Assembly: GCA_019633425.1 (NCBI GenBank)
Contig: WSUB01000019.1
Coordinates: forward strand, 62,001-126,000
Direction: 5' to 3'
DNA length: 64,000 nt
From: Tulasnella sp. 424
Lineage: Eukaryota; Basidiomycota; Agaricomycetes; Cantharellales; Tulasnellaceae
The notes below the pieces were generated by a model that saw only the letters and a list, made by a program, of their open reading frames with translations, was not told the DNA's origin and did no database searches. The first letter of the stretch is position 1. Every line of letters starts with the position of its first letter. Below are positions 46,710 through 58,283 of the stretch, piece after piece. A program made the position numbers and the translations under genes.

Positions 46710-46932
46710 ATAGTGTTGCCGCGAGTACGAGTAACTCGCGATCACTCGCTCGCAAGTTCCCAGGTTTTCTCATGATGTGATTGGTGCGGCCAACATTCAG
46801 CTTGCGATTGAGCAGCCTTCCCGCGCTCGCGAGTCTATCGCAACAACTCGCTCGCATCTACATAATCGCGTTGCGATTACCCCGCGATTAAATTCTGCTC
46901 GAATCGCTCTCGTTCGATCGTGGCAACACTAT
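46710..46932. mobile_element. MITE-like element with TA-flanked inverted ends
   Basis: A 223-bp segment bounded by perfect inverted ends ATAGTGTTGCC and GGCAACACTAT. If TA is the duplicated target, the repeat itself starts GTGTTGCC, a layout used by Tc1/mariner-type MITEs. The interior is non-coding and rich in CGCGAG and CGATT words, with ACTCGCTCGCA occurring twice. It lies about 165 bp upstream of the transporter start codon. Confidence 0.6.
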
Positions 46933-47342
46933 TCGTGCGTCGCACGTGCGGGAAATCGAATTCTTTTTGATCCAGGCTCGTAAGGGAAACTTCCATCTGA
47001 CGTTGGAAGAGATGCCCCAATATTTACCCGACTGGGCGATGCGTCCACGCAATTCGGGGACTTTGATTAGCATGATCTAGACTGTGAATATTCTGGCTTC
47101 ACCGCACGCTATAGGCGAGCTTTCGATAGTCGTTGTCGCTTTCCTCCTTAATGTGAGGTGCCTATACCATCCACGAAGGTCCTTCGGGGTGGTCAGTTAC
47201 AACTTGTATGTACAGAGTCTTGTCCTCACTCAAGTCGACAATTTGCAATTCCATACATCATTACGAAGCAGCGCAGCCCTCTTCATCAATGTCCAAAACA
47301 ATTGGATAACAGCTGCGTTTACATATACAGACACCGGATGAG
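46933..47342. other. intergenic, nothing recognised
   Basis: The 3' flank of the NLR gene and 5' distal flank of the transporter gene. No open frame above 85 codons and no similarity recognised. Confidence 0.45.
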
Positions 47343-50300
47343 CTAGTGAGCTAGTGCACGCGAGACATCAAAAATGAACAAGTTGTGCTCGTGAGCAAAT
47401 ACAAGGATGCCACGGCAGAGGCGAATCAGGGTAATTGTACTTTCGGGACCCCAGCCGTGAAATATTTCACTCCAGTAGTTAGCAGGGAGCCAAAGGAAGC
47501 GTTTAGAAAGAAACGTCGTCCATTGCCCTTGGGGTGCAAGGGTAAGCTCTCGTGACGAGAGCAAGAAGTCATTGATTGTATGATGTCCCGTTGTAGCCTC
47601 TCGCTCTGATATCTGAAGCGTTGGGGAGTCAAATAACGTAGTCGAACCGTCGTGGTGGTGAACCATGAGTTGGTTATCGGGAAGGAATAGGATGTTCTGG
47701 ACGTCGATGCTAGTGGGATGCTGTCTCAATAGTGCCATGGTCTCGCCATCCCACAGTAGGATCGCATCTTCCGATCCAGAAGCAATTAATCGGCCGTCTG
47801 GGGAGAAGTCGACGGTGACAACGGGGTCAACATGACCTCTCAGAGGCTCTCCGAGTGGTGCTCCAGTCTCGGTATCCCATAGCCGGATAGTTTGGTCTTC
47901 CGATCCTGAAGCAAGGATCTTGCCACCAGGGGAGAAGACGACGGCATTGACCGAGTCATCATGACCAATCAGAGGCTCGGTGATTGTTGTTCTCGTTTCG
48001 GCATCCCAGAGTCGAACTGTTCTGTCCTCTGATCCGGAAGCCAGAAGCTTCCCATCCGGGGAAAAGGTGACAGTGGCGATCCCACCATCATGCCCCCGAA
48101 TAGGTCTTCCAACTGGTACTCCGTTCTTGGCGTCCCAGAGTAGGATGGTCTTGTCCGAGGATCCAGATGCAATGAGTTTGCCATCTGGGGAGAAAGCAAC
48201 GGTGGTGACCAAATGATAATGACCCTTCAGAGGCTCCCCGAGCCGTGCTTCTGCTTCGGAAACCCACGGCGGAACCGTTTTGCTGTCTGATGCCGAGGAG
48301 GGAGAGTTGCCTCGGGCAGACAATACGCCAACACCGACCGAGGCGGTACCACTTTCTAGGGGATCCCAGATCAATGCCCCAGCCTGGGTATCCCATAGCC
48401 GAATCGTAGCACCCTGATATCCTGACGCAAGCAAATCGCCCTGTCGAGAGAACGCAACACAGTTGACCGAACTATGATCATCCGGTAGCTCCCAAATGAA
48501 TACGCCTGACCCGACGTCCCAAAGTCGAATAGTACTGTCCCCAGATCCAGATGCGAGGACACTGCCACTTGGGGAGAATGAGACAGCAGTGACCGACCCA
48601 TTATGGCCAATGAGGGGCTCTCTCATTGGTGTTCTGTCCTCGACATTCCATAGTAGGATGGTTCTGTCCTCCGATCCAGAAGCAAGGAGCCTGCCGTCCG
48701 GGGAGAAGGCGACTGCAAGGACTGCCCCAGCATGACCTTTTAGAGGCTCTCCAATTGGTGCTCCAGTTTTAGGATCCCACCAACGAATGGTTGTGTCGTC
48801 AGATCCGGATATCAGGATCTTGCCATCTGGGGAGAAGGCAACTGAACGGACTGCTCCGTTGTGGCCTTTCAAGGTCTGTCTGAGACCTCCGGTCTTGGCA
48901 TCCCAAAGTCGAATTGCTTTGTCTTCCCCTCCAGAAGCAAGGAGCTCGCCATCTGGGGAAAAGGCGACTGTGAATACCGTGCCAACATGGCCTTTCATTG
49001 GCTCTCCGATTCGTGCTCCGGTCTCAGAATTCCACCGGCGAACGGTTTCGTCCTCGGACCCTGACACTATGATCTCTCCATCTGGGGAAAAGGCAATTGT
49101 ACGGACTGCTTTGGCGTGACCTCTCAGAGGCTCCCCGATAGGTGCCCCGGTCTCGGCGTCCCACAATCGAATTGCATCGAGATTACTGTCACCTCCTCTC
49201 ACAGCAGGGTGCCAGGCTATCTTTAGCATTCCGTGGCCTGTGGATGCCAAGGCTTTACCATCTGGTGAGAAAGCGACGGCAAACACCGGTACAAAAGTGC
49301 GTTTCGTCCAGAGGTTCCATGACCACGTCAAATCTCGCGGACCGTTGAGTGCGCGAGTCGTCACGTCACTGCAGTAGGTTGTCCAGAGTGCCGTTTTCAA
49401 GGGACATGATGGAAGGGCGGAGGCGTAGATATGCAGCGCGCCGAAGGAAATCGGCTCATGAAAAGCCGTGACGAATCGATGCATGTCGTTCCACAGCGGT
49501 CCGAACGACCGGTTCGATTCCTTGCTGAGCATCTGAGAGAACCCGGTCAGTTGCAACCCATATTCTTACAGTACGGGGGGGGGGACTTGTTGGCTCACCT
49601 GAAGCCACAAATCCACTTGTTTCGCAATCGCAATCGCCTCTCGGGTGGCTCCGATCAAGCTCATGACTTCCAACCAACTGAGTAGCTTTTCTTCTCCAAA
49701 GCGCTTGAAATCGGCTTGGATGGCTCCCCCATCACCCAAGATTAACTCCGGTGAACCAGCCGTAAGATGGAAGGACCAGGAGCGACAGCAATACTGCAGT
49801 CCCTTAGGCACGTGGAGTTGCACAAGTTCCTGGATATCTGGATCCGAGTTTGCTTTTGATAGATCTGACAGATTGCAAATGTTGGTCTTTAGGTCTCGTT
49901 CCATCAACTGAAGGCATTTCAATGTGAGATCGTGATGGTTGCTGGCCAAGTCGACTGAATATGGCTCCTCTCGGCATCGCTCCTTGCTGATCAATAAGTC
50001 TCGGACTGACGTGTGCACGAGCTGGATTTGGTCGGTGGCTGAATTAGGGACATGAATCAATGACCTGAGGTCGGCGAAAACCTCTAGGCGAAGTAATTGA
50101 ACAATGCTTTCCCTGGTTTGATTTCGGAAGCTGGGCTGATCGGCGAAGAGGAAAGCGAGGATGTCAAGCGAGATTGGATGAGGTGCAGCAACGAGGATTC
50201 CCAACATCCGAACGAAGAGGCCTTCTCTTGCGGGACTTTTCTTCGCTTTTTTGTAAGCTTTGGAAAGGATTTGCAAGTACAGGTCGTCCAAGCCGTCGCA

Positions 50301-52754
50301 GATCGAGGCGACGCCAGGAGCTCCTGCAGTCGAAGTTGAGGCGATCCTTCCATCAAATACTGTATCACGGTATGGGCCCATTGGAATAGACCCTGGGACA
50401 TATTTGCAAGAGTCCTTAGGTGGTCCGGATGCGGCCAGTCTTCCCCAAGGTTGTACTCCCCTCGAACCCTGGAGAAGCCATGTTGAAGGAACTGCGCAAC
50501 GTCACTATCCCTATCTGCCATCGAGTCAAGGTCCTCCATGGTCCACTGTCGTGGCTCAAAAGCGCGCAGGAGTGCCGCCTCTGGACGGCTGGTAAGCAAG
50601 AATTTTATGTTGCAGGGGAGCGATGTCGAGATCCCATCGAGTAGTTTCACGAAGTTGACAGCATACTCGAGATCATCGCACTCGTCAAGCGCGTCAACGA
50701 TCAGCAGGATTGGGCGGGAGTAGTCTTTAGAGCTGCTCTGAAGAAAAGGCATAACGAGTAGCCTCCAGAACTGCTCCTGGAGGCGTTCCTGTGCGATGTC
50801 CTCGTTTTGCTCGATGCTCCGGAGGATGGCCTCTTTCACCTGTGGGACAAGGCTGCTGCGGCCAAGCTGCCTCGCCAGGGCGCAGATAAGGCGTTGATGC
50901 AGCATGCTCTGGCCACGACGGAAGTGGAAGATGGCGCAGGCAGCCTGATACTTCCACAGGTGCGCGATGGAGGACGCAATCGTCGACTTTCCTCTTCCGG
51001 CCATTCCTCGAATCCATAGCACGCGCCCCTGAGCTGGCGTAGCTCTTATCCAGGCGTTGATATGTTCGAGAACTTGAACTCTTGTTCCAGGGAGGCACAC
51101 CACATCCTCGATCGCATCTCCTCGGGCCCCGTAGTTCGCGTCTCCCAATAGGTTCAGTAGACGACGCTGCTCCTTGAGCGCTTCTTTATCATCTATAATC
51201 AATCCTGTCAGTATCAGAGTGAGAAATATAGCCATGTATTATGTTGGAACTGACAGAGTTCGGCGACTAGACTTGCAGTGTTGAGGCCAACCAGAAGCTG
51301 CTCGTCAAAAGATGAGCTCACATGCATACTGTATAGGATCAATCCCGAACCTGCGCTTGTTCCAATGCCGCGCGAATGGTTTCTTGGTACCTTTTCAGGG
51401 TTTCACCGCGTTCACTGGAGAAGAACGCCTTCTCGAGGGCGCCTGAGCTGTTCATACCCTCCATTTGACGTTGCACACGTTGGATCACCCTGAGGACCAG
51501 CTGTTATTACCATCACACATAACAGGACCGAGGATAAAGAAAATTGCGGACCCTTGCAAACTGCTAATGTGCTTGGTTAAATCATCCTTTCGTTTCTCAA
51601 TCGATCTGTTTTCGAAGTTCTTTAGGATCTCCGATAGCTGATACGCAGACGACCCAAGTTGCTTGGCTGCTTCTTCGTTGCCATCCGCATTCTGAATAAC
51701 TCGAGCTCAGAAGCAGAAGTGATTGAAGAGCAACGTGCCTCACCTGAATCAATTCGATAATCATTGCTCCCACATTGGCCGCTGCTCCCACGTAACTTCC
51801 AACAACGGGGATGGTCCCAGAAACGGTTTGGACGGCATTGAATGTCCTTTTCACAATGCCAAGCCAGTCCGGACGTCCAGAGATGCCTTTATCTTGGTCA
51901 TCTATCGTGATTGGCTCATCCTTTTCGACGGAGAGTCCGACTGGAATCGGGCTCTGGGGTTGAGGTTGGGGACTAGTAAGGCGGTCGGTCTGCACATCCG
52001 CTGACCCAGAAGACTTCACAAGTCCAATGGGCGCTTCAGTGTGAAAAGTAGGCAAATTTTCTCTTTCGCCGGTTTCTTTGGAAGGTGGCGTGTGAGAGCG
52101 TGAATAATGATCCCGAAATGTTCATCTCACCGGCCACAGATCCATAATTCCACCGATCCTGCATGTCGAGAATCATGTTCAGTGCGCGTAACAAGAAAAG
52201 GGTGCTTCTCAACCAACAGGAATAGATGCCAACGCATTTTGGACTTCGCTTCGACAAGATTTCAAAACCTCGGTGCATTTGCTTGGTTTGAGAGAAGCAA
52301 AAAAGTGCTGTATCACGGCACCAAGTTCTCTCTCCTTCGCACCATACTTATCTGAAGCACTATTCAGCTTGTCTCTAACGCCTTCTAAGCGTCTACAAGG
52401 AGGTCGATTCAGCGTCAAGGGAGTCAGCTGCGGGGTTCGCTTAATGTGTAGGCCGACCTGAGAAGGCGCTCAAGCGAGCCGCGGTCTTGAGTTTGGATAT
52501 GAGTATCATCGCTGGGAATATTCTTCAAAGTTGGTGAGCTGTTGATTAATCGCAGTAGGTCTTGTGCGGCGCCATTCGACTGGGATGGCCACACGGTGTC
52601 CTAGAGCGGTGTAAATGAAAGTTCCAGTCGGAGAGAGGATAGTATACTTTACCTTTAGGATATTGACTATGGTACCTTTCACAGATTTGACTTTATCAGA
52701 AATCGAAACCGGAGCGGATTGGCGGCGATTTCGGGATGTGCCCGAAGAGTCCAT
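47343..52754 (-). CDS. NLR-type protein: MLKL-like N-terminus, NACHT NTPase, WD40 repeats
   Basis: A fungal NOD-like receptor candidate. Early exons start at ATG 52754 (MDSSGTSRNRRQSAPVSI) and splice in frame through SLERLLRRLEGVRDKLNSAS. Next comes WLGIVKRTFNAVQTVSGTIP then VVGSYVGAAANVGAMIIELI, a segment like the MLKL N-terminal four-helix domain seen in basidiomycete NLRs. The helix GALEKAFFSSERGETLKRYQ follows. The NACHT domain has Walker A GMAGRGKSTIA and Walker B ILLIVDALDEC. A 66-bp intron (49533-49598, with a run of ten C) leads to about twelve WD40 repeats (VAFSPDGKLIASGSSDKTIL type), one of them degenerate. Between the NACHT and the helical region the frame shifts near 50297-50303. 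No intron can account for it, so the gene may be a recent pseudogene or the assembly may have an error. In other fungi such proteins trigger incompatibility cell death. Confidence 0.78.
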
Positions 52755-53468
52755 CTGCGGTTGATTGGCAGCTGATTGACTACTTATATGCCGATGATAG
52801 ACAGCGATTATTCTGAATGCGAGAGATTACAGAAATACGCTGAATGAGCGTGTGGTGGTGATTCATGGACAGGATGGCCTTCGGACAGAGCACTCCATTC
52901 CCGGCCTCACGCGGCCCAGCCTCAGAAGGTCTCGGCGAGCGCCTGTGCTGTGTAACCGAGCCGGTTTGGGTACGTTGAGGGCCCGCAATGGATGACCGAG
53001 TAAACGTAAGGCGTAAAGTAGCAGGAGTAAACAAAGCAGCGACAATCGTATAACCTGAGCGGAGTAACATGATACGGGCGCAGAATGTTGAGATCGAGGG
53101 TGGCTCCCTGGCCGTCTGTGAACCCAGCCCAACTATAAGACTAATCTCATCTAATTGCGCCAGTGTTGCAGGACTTTCGTAAATTTCGATATCACATGTA
53201 CAGCTCTCTCCTGTTCTCGGAATCCAAACAAAGATTATATCCAACACAAAGTGTGCTAAAACCAATGCGTACATATAAAAAACAATCGTTCATAGCCGGC
53301 TAAAGAACTTGATTGGAGTGGGGGGTAAGGAGGGTGGAAAAGTTTGCAAAACCAAAGATACAAATGGGAAAAGATTGAGAAGGGGGAAACAATGAGGTGA
53401 AAAAAGGAAATTTGAACAGCTACTGTGCATTGATGGGATCGAATGGAAGGGAACGTCTTTGTACTAGG
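52755..53468. other. intergenic, nothing recognised
   Basis: A minus-strand frame (52780-53274) has no recognisable domain and lies in the 3' flank of the Btz-type gene and the 5' flank of the NLR gene. I consider it non-coding. Confidence 0.45.
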
Positions 53469-56240
53469 CTAATAATACGCCGCCGCTTGCATGGTAGGAT
53501 ATCCTTGCGACGGATTATGAGGTTGCTGCATCTGTTGTTGCTGGTTCGGATCACCGGGCATTTGCTGCCTGTTATACGCCGCGTATGATTCATCGGCTGG
53601 CGGTGCGTATCCATACTCGGCTCCAGGTCCGTACCCGTACGGTTGTGGGTAATAAGGTTGATTGTAATACGTCTGTCCTCCAATGATGGTAGGAACACCC
53701 GGATACCCGTTCGGGTTGGCGCTAGGCGTTGCGTAGTACCCATTGTTGTAATATTGATCGGGTGGAGGTGCATACGAGGCTGCGTGGGCTGCCTCCGAGA
53801 TGTGGCTTGTCGAGGCCGGGTATTGAGGCTGAGGAGCGTATGTGGATTGAGGTACAACGGTCGTCTGAGGCTGAGGTTGGGTTTGTTGTGATTGGGCTTG
53901 CTGTTGCTGTTGACTCTGCTGTTGCTGTTGCTGCTGCTGCTGCTGCTGCTTAGCCGCATCCTGCGCACCAGATTCGCTTGTACCGGAGTCCGGAGCACGA
54001 ATAGACACCCTTCCGCGTGCTTTGGGAGGAGCGAAGAAGGTAGGTGTACCGTTTCGTTGTTCTCCGACTGGACTACCGGGGTACCCAGGGAAGTTTGGCG
54101 GGGTTGCCGAGTAAGAATCGGGAGTGGCAGACCCCGCGCCCAGCGAGCTGAGGACATGAGGAGGTATGTAGGACATGCTTCCTGAACGAGCAACGTGTGA
54201 GTGGGGAACGGGCCGAGGGTTGTATACATGACCACCGGCAGACATAGGCGGCGGGAGGGGCGGAGTCGGTGCGATAGGAGCGGTACCTTGGGGGTTGAGC
54301 ATCACGGGCCGACCGGTCGCAATCTCATAGAGGAATCCGGATTCGCCCATTGCAATTCCAGGAGGTAGGGCCACATACGAGTAACTCGGGTTGGTCGACG
54401 GCTGAGTAACAATGGGAGCGTTGAGAGTGACAGGCGGTTGAGAGGTGGATGGAGAAGCAACCGCATCCGACGCGCCGGCAGAGGATGCTGCTTTAGTAAA
54501 GGAGTCCTTGAGAACGGCCCTTTCAAGCGTCTCAGTGCGTTTGGGCTGCCCTCCATTCAATGGTCCAGACGGGGCGCCGGGCTGGGCTCCATGACGAGGG
54601 CCAGATGGCTGGTGCTGGGGTGGATTCGCAGGCGTTTCCTGGGTAGTCGGAGCCGTCGCTTGACCAGAAGTGGATGCAGCCGGTCCGGCGCGAGCGTGAG
54701 AAGTAGCTCTTGGCAGGTTGACCCGTACGAAACCTGAGGTCGTGGTGGACGATCCGTTGACAGCTGGGGCAGCGTTGGAGGGACCCGCTTGCTGTCCAGC
54801 GGCAACTTCACTCTTCGCGGCGGCGACGACACCCTTCCCCTTCTCCGTTTCGCGTTCTTTAACTGCTTGCGCCAAGACATCCGAAACTTTGGCACGAGGG
54901 TTCCTAGCAGCTCTCTTGGCTTTCTTCCCAGCCGCAGACCTGCCAGAGTTGGATGGAGTGGGCGTAGAGGGTCCACCTTCATGCTGCTCGGAGGCCATCT
55001 TCGCGGCGGCCTGAGCTTGAAGCTGCGCTTGGACTGCGGTGACACCAGGATTCGGAGAACTTGCCGCTGGCGTGCTGATCCCATTTAGCCCACCACGGCC
55101 ACCACGGCCGCCGCCACCTCCACCACGCACACGACCGCGTCCCCGGCTAATACCCCTCTTTCCTCCCCGTCCACCAGATGCCATTTGCCTTTCAAGCTCT
55201 TCATACCCATCGTGAGTCCACTTCGCATCAATCGGCTCGACCGGGCGTTCCTCCTGGGGTTGAGTGGGTGATTCTGGAGTTTGGCCCCCTGCGAAAGGGG
55301 GAGGACCGCCTCGACCACCTCTGCCGCGCCCGACAAAACCTCCTCGACCACCTCGACCTCGTCCCCTCCTTTCTCTCCACCAATCACTCATAGGTCGCAG
55401 TTCCTTGTCCATAAGACGATCATCGTGACCCCAGAACTGTCCGACTCTTGGAGTTGCAGCTGGGTCTGAGCTAAGCTTCTTGAGGTACGATTGACGGGCG
55501 GTGAAGTAAGCCGGAACGGGCCTAGGAGGTTTGCTTGTAGAAGGAGCGGGTTCCGATGAGGACTCTGGAGCTGGAGTAGCAGCGGACGATGTTGAAGCCT
55601 CAGCTGGGGCTGTGGTATCAGCGGGTGCAGGTGTGGGTGATGGATCTCCTGATCCGGACGCAGACGGCCCTCCCGCTTTGGTGTCTTGAGCAGGAGCCTT
55701 GGGTGTCGAACTCTGATCTGCTTTTGCCTTCTTCTTCTTCTTCCTCTTCTTCTTGTCTAGTAGTGTAGTAATAGATTCGCCTTGGGGCACCGTAGATAGC
55801 TCGGCAAAGTCAATTACCGGGAGGTCCTCTCCATCGCCAGGCCTATCTTCCGCCACGGCGTCCGACCATAGCTGAGTCGGCTCTTTTGGGGGAGCTGGTG
55901 CTGAAGCTTCTTCCTCCCCAGTTTTTGCTGGAGGTGGCGTGGCCTCTGTTACGGGGGTTGGAAGGGTGGCCGCCGTCGCAGTGGCTATCGAGCTTGACGA
56001 GGCCTGAGGTGCAGGTGCCGGCGCTTCCTCTTCCTCCTCATCTTCCGAGGCCGAATCCTCCTGATCGGAAGATTCGCTTTCCGTATCGCTCAAAGCAGCG
56101 CGCTCAATGACATCGTCTTCTTCAATGTCGTCATCCCTAGCGCGTCCGCGACGACGAACAATGCGAGTCTTGCGTGAGCGTTTGGGCGCAGTGGTATCAA
56201 CTGGGGTGGGGGATTGAGCCTTGGCTGGATCAGAAGACAT
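53469..56240 (-). CDS. Btz/CASC3-domain RNA-binding protein (exon-junction-complex type)
   Basis: A single-exon protein of 923 residues starting at ATG 56240. Its N-terminus is basic then acidic (SRKTRIVRRRGRARDDDIEE), followed by an Asp/Glu-Ser tract. The central part fits the Btz domain of CASC3/Barentsz proteins, which bind eIF4AIII in the exon junction complex: PAYFTARQSYLKKLSSDP, TPRVGQFWGHDDRL, WWRERRGRGRGGRGG and IDAKWTHDGYEELERQ. RGG repeats surround the domain (about residues 285-390). The C-terminal third is Pro, Gln and Tyr rich with a polyglutamine tract and prion-like composition (NNGYYATPSANPNGYPG). A role in mRNA localisation, decay or splicing is inferred from the domain. It shares a 359-bp divergent promoter with RRS1. 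Confidence 0.85.
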   Translation of the reverse strand: MSSDPAKAQSPTPVDTTAPKRSRKTRIVRRRGRARDDDIEEDDVIERAALSDTESESSDQEDSASEDEEEEEAPAPAPQASSSSIATATAATLPTPVTEATPPPAKTGEEEASAPAPPKEPTQLWSDAVAEDRPGDGEDLPVIDFAELSTVPQGESITTLLDKKKRKKKKKAKADQSSTPKAPAQDTKAGGPSASGSGDPSPTPAPADTTAPAEASTSSAATPAPESSSEPAPSTSKPPRPVPAYFTARQSYLKKLSSDPAATPRVGQFWGHDDRLMDKELRPMSDWWRERRGRGRGGRGGFVGRGRGGRGGPPPFAGGQTPESPTQPQEERPVEPIDAKWTHDGYEELERQMASGGRGGKRGISRGRGRVRGGGGGGRGGRGGLNGISTPAASSPNPGVTAVQAQLQAQAAAKMASEQHEGGPSTPTPSNSGRSAAGKKAKRAARNPRAKVSDVLAQAVKERETEKGKGVVAAAKSEVAAGQQAGPSNAAPAVNGSSTTTSGFVRVNLPRATSHARAGPAASTSGQATAPTTQETPANPPQHQPSGPRHGAQPGAPSGPLNGGQPKRTETLERAVLKDSFTKAASSAGASDAVASPSTSQPPVTLNAPIVTQPSTNPSYSYVALPPGIAMGESGFLYEIATGRPVMLNPQGTAPIAPTPPLPPPMSAGGHVYNPRPVPHSHVARSGSMSYIPPHVLSSLGAGSATPDSYSATPPNFPGYPGSPVGEQRNGTPTFFAPPKARGRVSIRAPDSGTSESGAQDAAKQQQQQQQQQQQSQQQQQAQSQQTQPQPQTTVVPQSTYAPQPQYPASTSHISEAAHAASYAPPPDQYYNNGYYATPSANPNGYPGVPTIIGGQTYYNQPYYPQPYGYGPGAEYGYAPPADESYAAYNRQQMPGDPNQQQQMQQPHNPSQGYPTMQAAAYY
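53884..53956 (-). repeat. polyglutamine-coding CAG/CAA tract
   Basis: On the minus strand the sequence reads as mixed CAG and CAA codons, giving an uninterrupted run of about eleven Gln followed by Gln-Ser-Gln and Gln-Ala-Gln interruptions. It lies inside the disordered C-terminus of the Btz-type protein and is a likely length-variable site. Confidence 0.85.
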
Positions 56241-56599
56241 TATAATGATGGCTATGGGATGAGAAGGAGAGAGCTTGGATCAGCTTGATGCAGCGGAGGG
56301 AGAAGAATGAAGAGGATTGTGTACGAAACAAGTCAGAAGCGCACCACTCACCAGTATCGTACTCTTTGAGGTATCTAGCTAAGTGATATATTTCTTCGAG
56401 TTGGTGTCGCTATGAAAGAGCTTTTAGAGGGTGTTCTGGGTGTAAGGGGGAGAACAACTTGGGATTTGTCTTTGGGGTGGTGGTTTGGAAGTAGAAAACA
56501 AGCAGTCAGACTTGGAATCGTAGATCTGGATTACGTCAAGGAAATTTGCCTGCGGCCTACTAATACCCCAGCAATCTTCCCTTCGCTCCTCGAACAGCC
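56241..56599. promoter_or_regulatory. divergent promoter of Btz-type gene and RRS1
   Basis: The two start codons (minus at 56240 and plus at 56600) are 359 bp apart and face away from each other, so both promoters must lie here or overlap neighbouring leaders. I see no clear TATA box or operator. Confidence 0.5.
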
Positions 56600-57875
56600 A
56601 TGGATCTCTCAGCAGTCGTTGCTCAGCAAACAGCTGCTCAGGCTGCCAAGTAGTGAGTGGTGCTCGTAGCATTGCTATCAGAACTCTTTCACCTAATGCA
56701 TATGATCTCTTCAGCAAGTCCGTCGCAGTCAAGAAGGAAACACCCCTGGAAGCAGATGTCGGCTTGCTAACAATAACAGACCCGAATCCGATAGACGAGG
56801 AGGAATACAAGTGAGTTAATTCTCGTTCCTAACACGCTTGTGCTGCCGCTGAAACGCTGCCTATTTCAGGGCAGATCGAGAGGCGCACCTGCAAGCCCTC
56901 GCCCGGGACGGCGTCCAAGCGTTGCTCACTCAGGTTTTCGCTCTTCCAACAAGATCATCCGTTCACGGGCCTCTTGCCATTCTTCCTCAACCTACTACGA
57001 AGTTACCGCGCGCGAAGCCCCTCCCTAAACCCCGCATGCTCACCAAGTGGGAGAAGTTCGCCAACACCAAAGGCATATCTCACCGGAAACGCATCAACAA
57101 AGTCTTTGATGAAGAGAAGCAGGAATGGGTAGCACGATGGGGTTATCGTGGCAAGAACAAAGAGAAAGAGCAGCAATGGCTTCATGAGATCCCGACCAGC
57201 AAGCGTTAGTGAATCGCCCTTTCAGGGAAAGCACGACGGCTCGCTAACACCCCACTCCATCTGACCAGCGGACGATTATGATCCTCGTGCGGAAGCTCGA
57301 AAAGCTCGAAAGGAGCGCACGTCAAAGAACGAATTGGCTAGACAAAAGAACCTGGAATACAATGCTAGGACGCAGGCGAAGAGGGATGAGGTCGACCGCT
57401 CCGTTGCTCGAACTCGGCTGTCAACCGCAAGCATGGGCAGGTACGTGCCGATCTCATCTCCAAAGACAATACTCGTGCTCATCCTGTCCCCCGCAGGTTC
57501 GATAAGACCCTGGAGGGGGAGAAGAAGCCTCGCGGCATCAAGAGGAAGGTACGAGCCTTAAAGAAACAACGCACCGACTTGAAGGCCCTTCTAACCCAGC
57601 TTTAATTTTAGTTTGCTCCCAATGAAGCGTCCAGCAACGAGAAAGAGCGATCTATGGCCCTCATTTCCAAGCTCGATGGCAAGCCAGTGGCCAAGAAAGC
57701 GCGCGTGGACCCCAGACCAAACCCAGGCAGGACCGAAGACGTTCTCAATGTACGCAAAGCAGTCAAATTCGCCAGTCACGGCGCGGGAAGCTTGGCATTG
57801 GGTCGATCCCTGGAGAAGCCCAAGAAGCGAACCATGTCCAAGACCACTCGAAAGAAGATGGGTGGACGACATTGA
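56600..57875 (+). CDS. RRS1: ribosome biogenesis regulatory protein Rrs1
   Basis: A nucleolar factor needed to load the 5S RNP (Rpl5, Rpl11, 5S rRNA) and mature the large ribosomal subunit. Six exons, 56600-56652, 56715-56810, 56870-57204, 57269-57440, 57497-57548 and 57612-57875, sum to 972 nt, 323 codons plus stop. Conserved parts in order: AAKYKSVAVKKE across the first splice, then LTITDPNPIDEEEYK, LLTQVFALPT, LPKPRMLTKWEKFANTKGIS, WVARWGYRGKNKEKEQQWLH then E, DDYDPRAEARKARKERTSKN, and a basic C-terminus (SKTTRKKMGGRH). The whole family core is present with no frame break. The start ATG gives MDLSAVVAQQTAAQAAK, as expected for the family. Confidence 0.93.
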
Positions 57876-58283
57876 ACTTTCCTTGCTGTACAGTTCTAGA
57901 AACTCCGAGTACAACGGTGTATCCTCTACATACGATGTTTGTATGATTAATGTTTCTTCGGGAGTTGGAACTGAGCCGAGTGGCACAGCTTGTCATGCTT
58001 TGTCATCCGTGGACTTTGTGTATGTACCATCCGACAGCCTCTCGACGGTCTTGCTTTAAATCACCACCACCACCACCACCACCCCTCCTCACCTCTCACA
58101 CCCGCTCGTCGCTAGTTCGACGATCTCGCTCGGTCCCAAGGCTAGCATTCACTTGCATACTCTTGCGGCTGCTCTACGTCTGCGACACTCACGAAATTCT
58201 CTCAAAAACCGCCCAACCTCCGCGGACAACCCCTCGCATTCACGAAAAACTCAGCAGTCCCTCAAAGACCAACGAGAACATCA
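57876..58283. promoter_or_regulatory. intergenic region and TFIIB promoter
   Basis: About 408 bp between the RRS1 stop and the TFIIB start, both on the plus strand. It contains a (CAC) repeat at about 58060-58085 and a pyrimidine-rich stretch after it, which fits the 5' leader or core promoter of TFIIB. No TATA box stands out. Confidence 0.45.

Noticed and set aside
52780..53274. 164-codon minus-strand frame between the NLR and Btz-type genes
   Set aside because: No similarity, no conserved segment and a composition like non-coding flank. The initial hydrophobic stretch alone is not enough.
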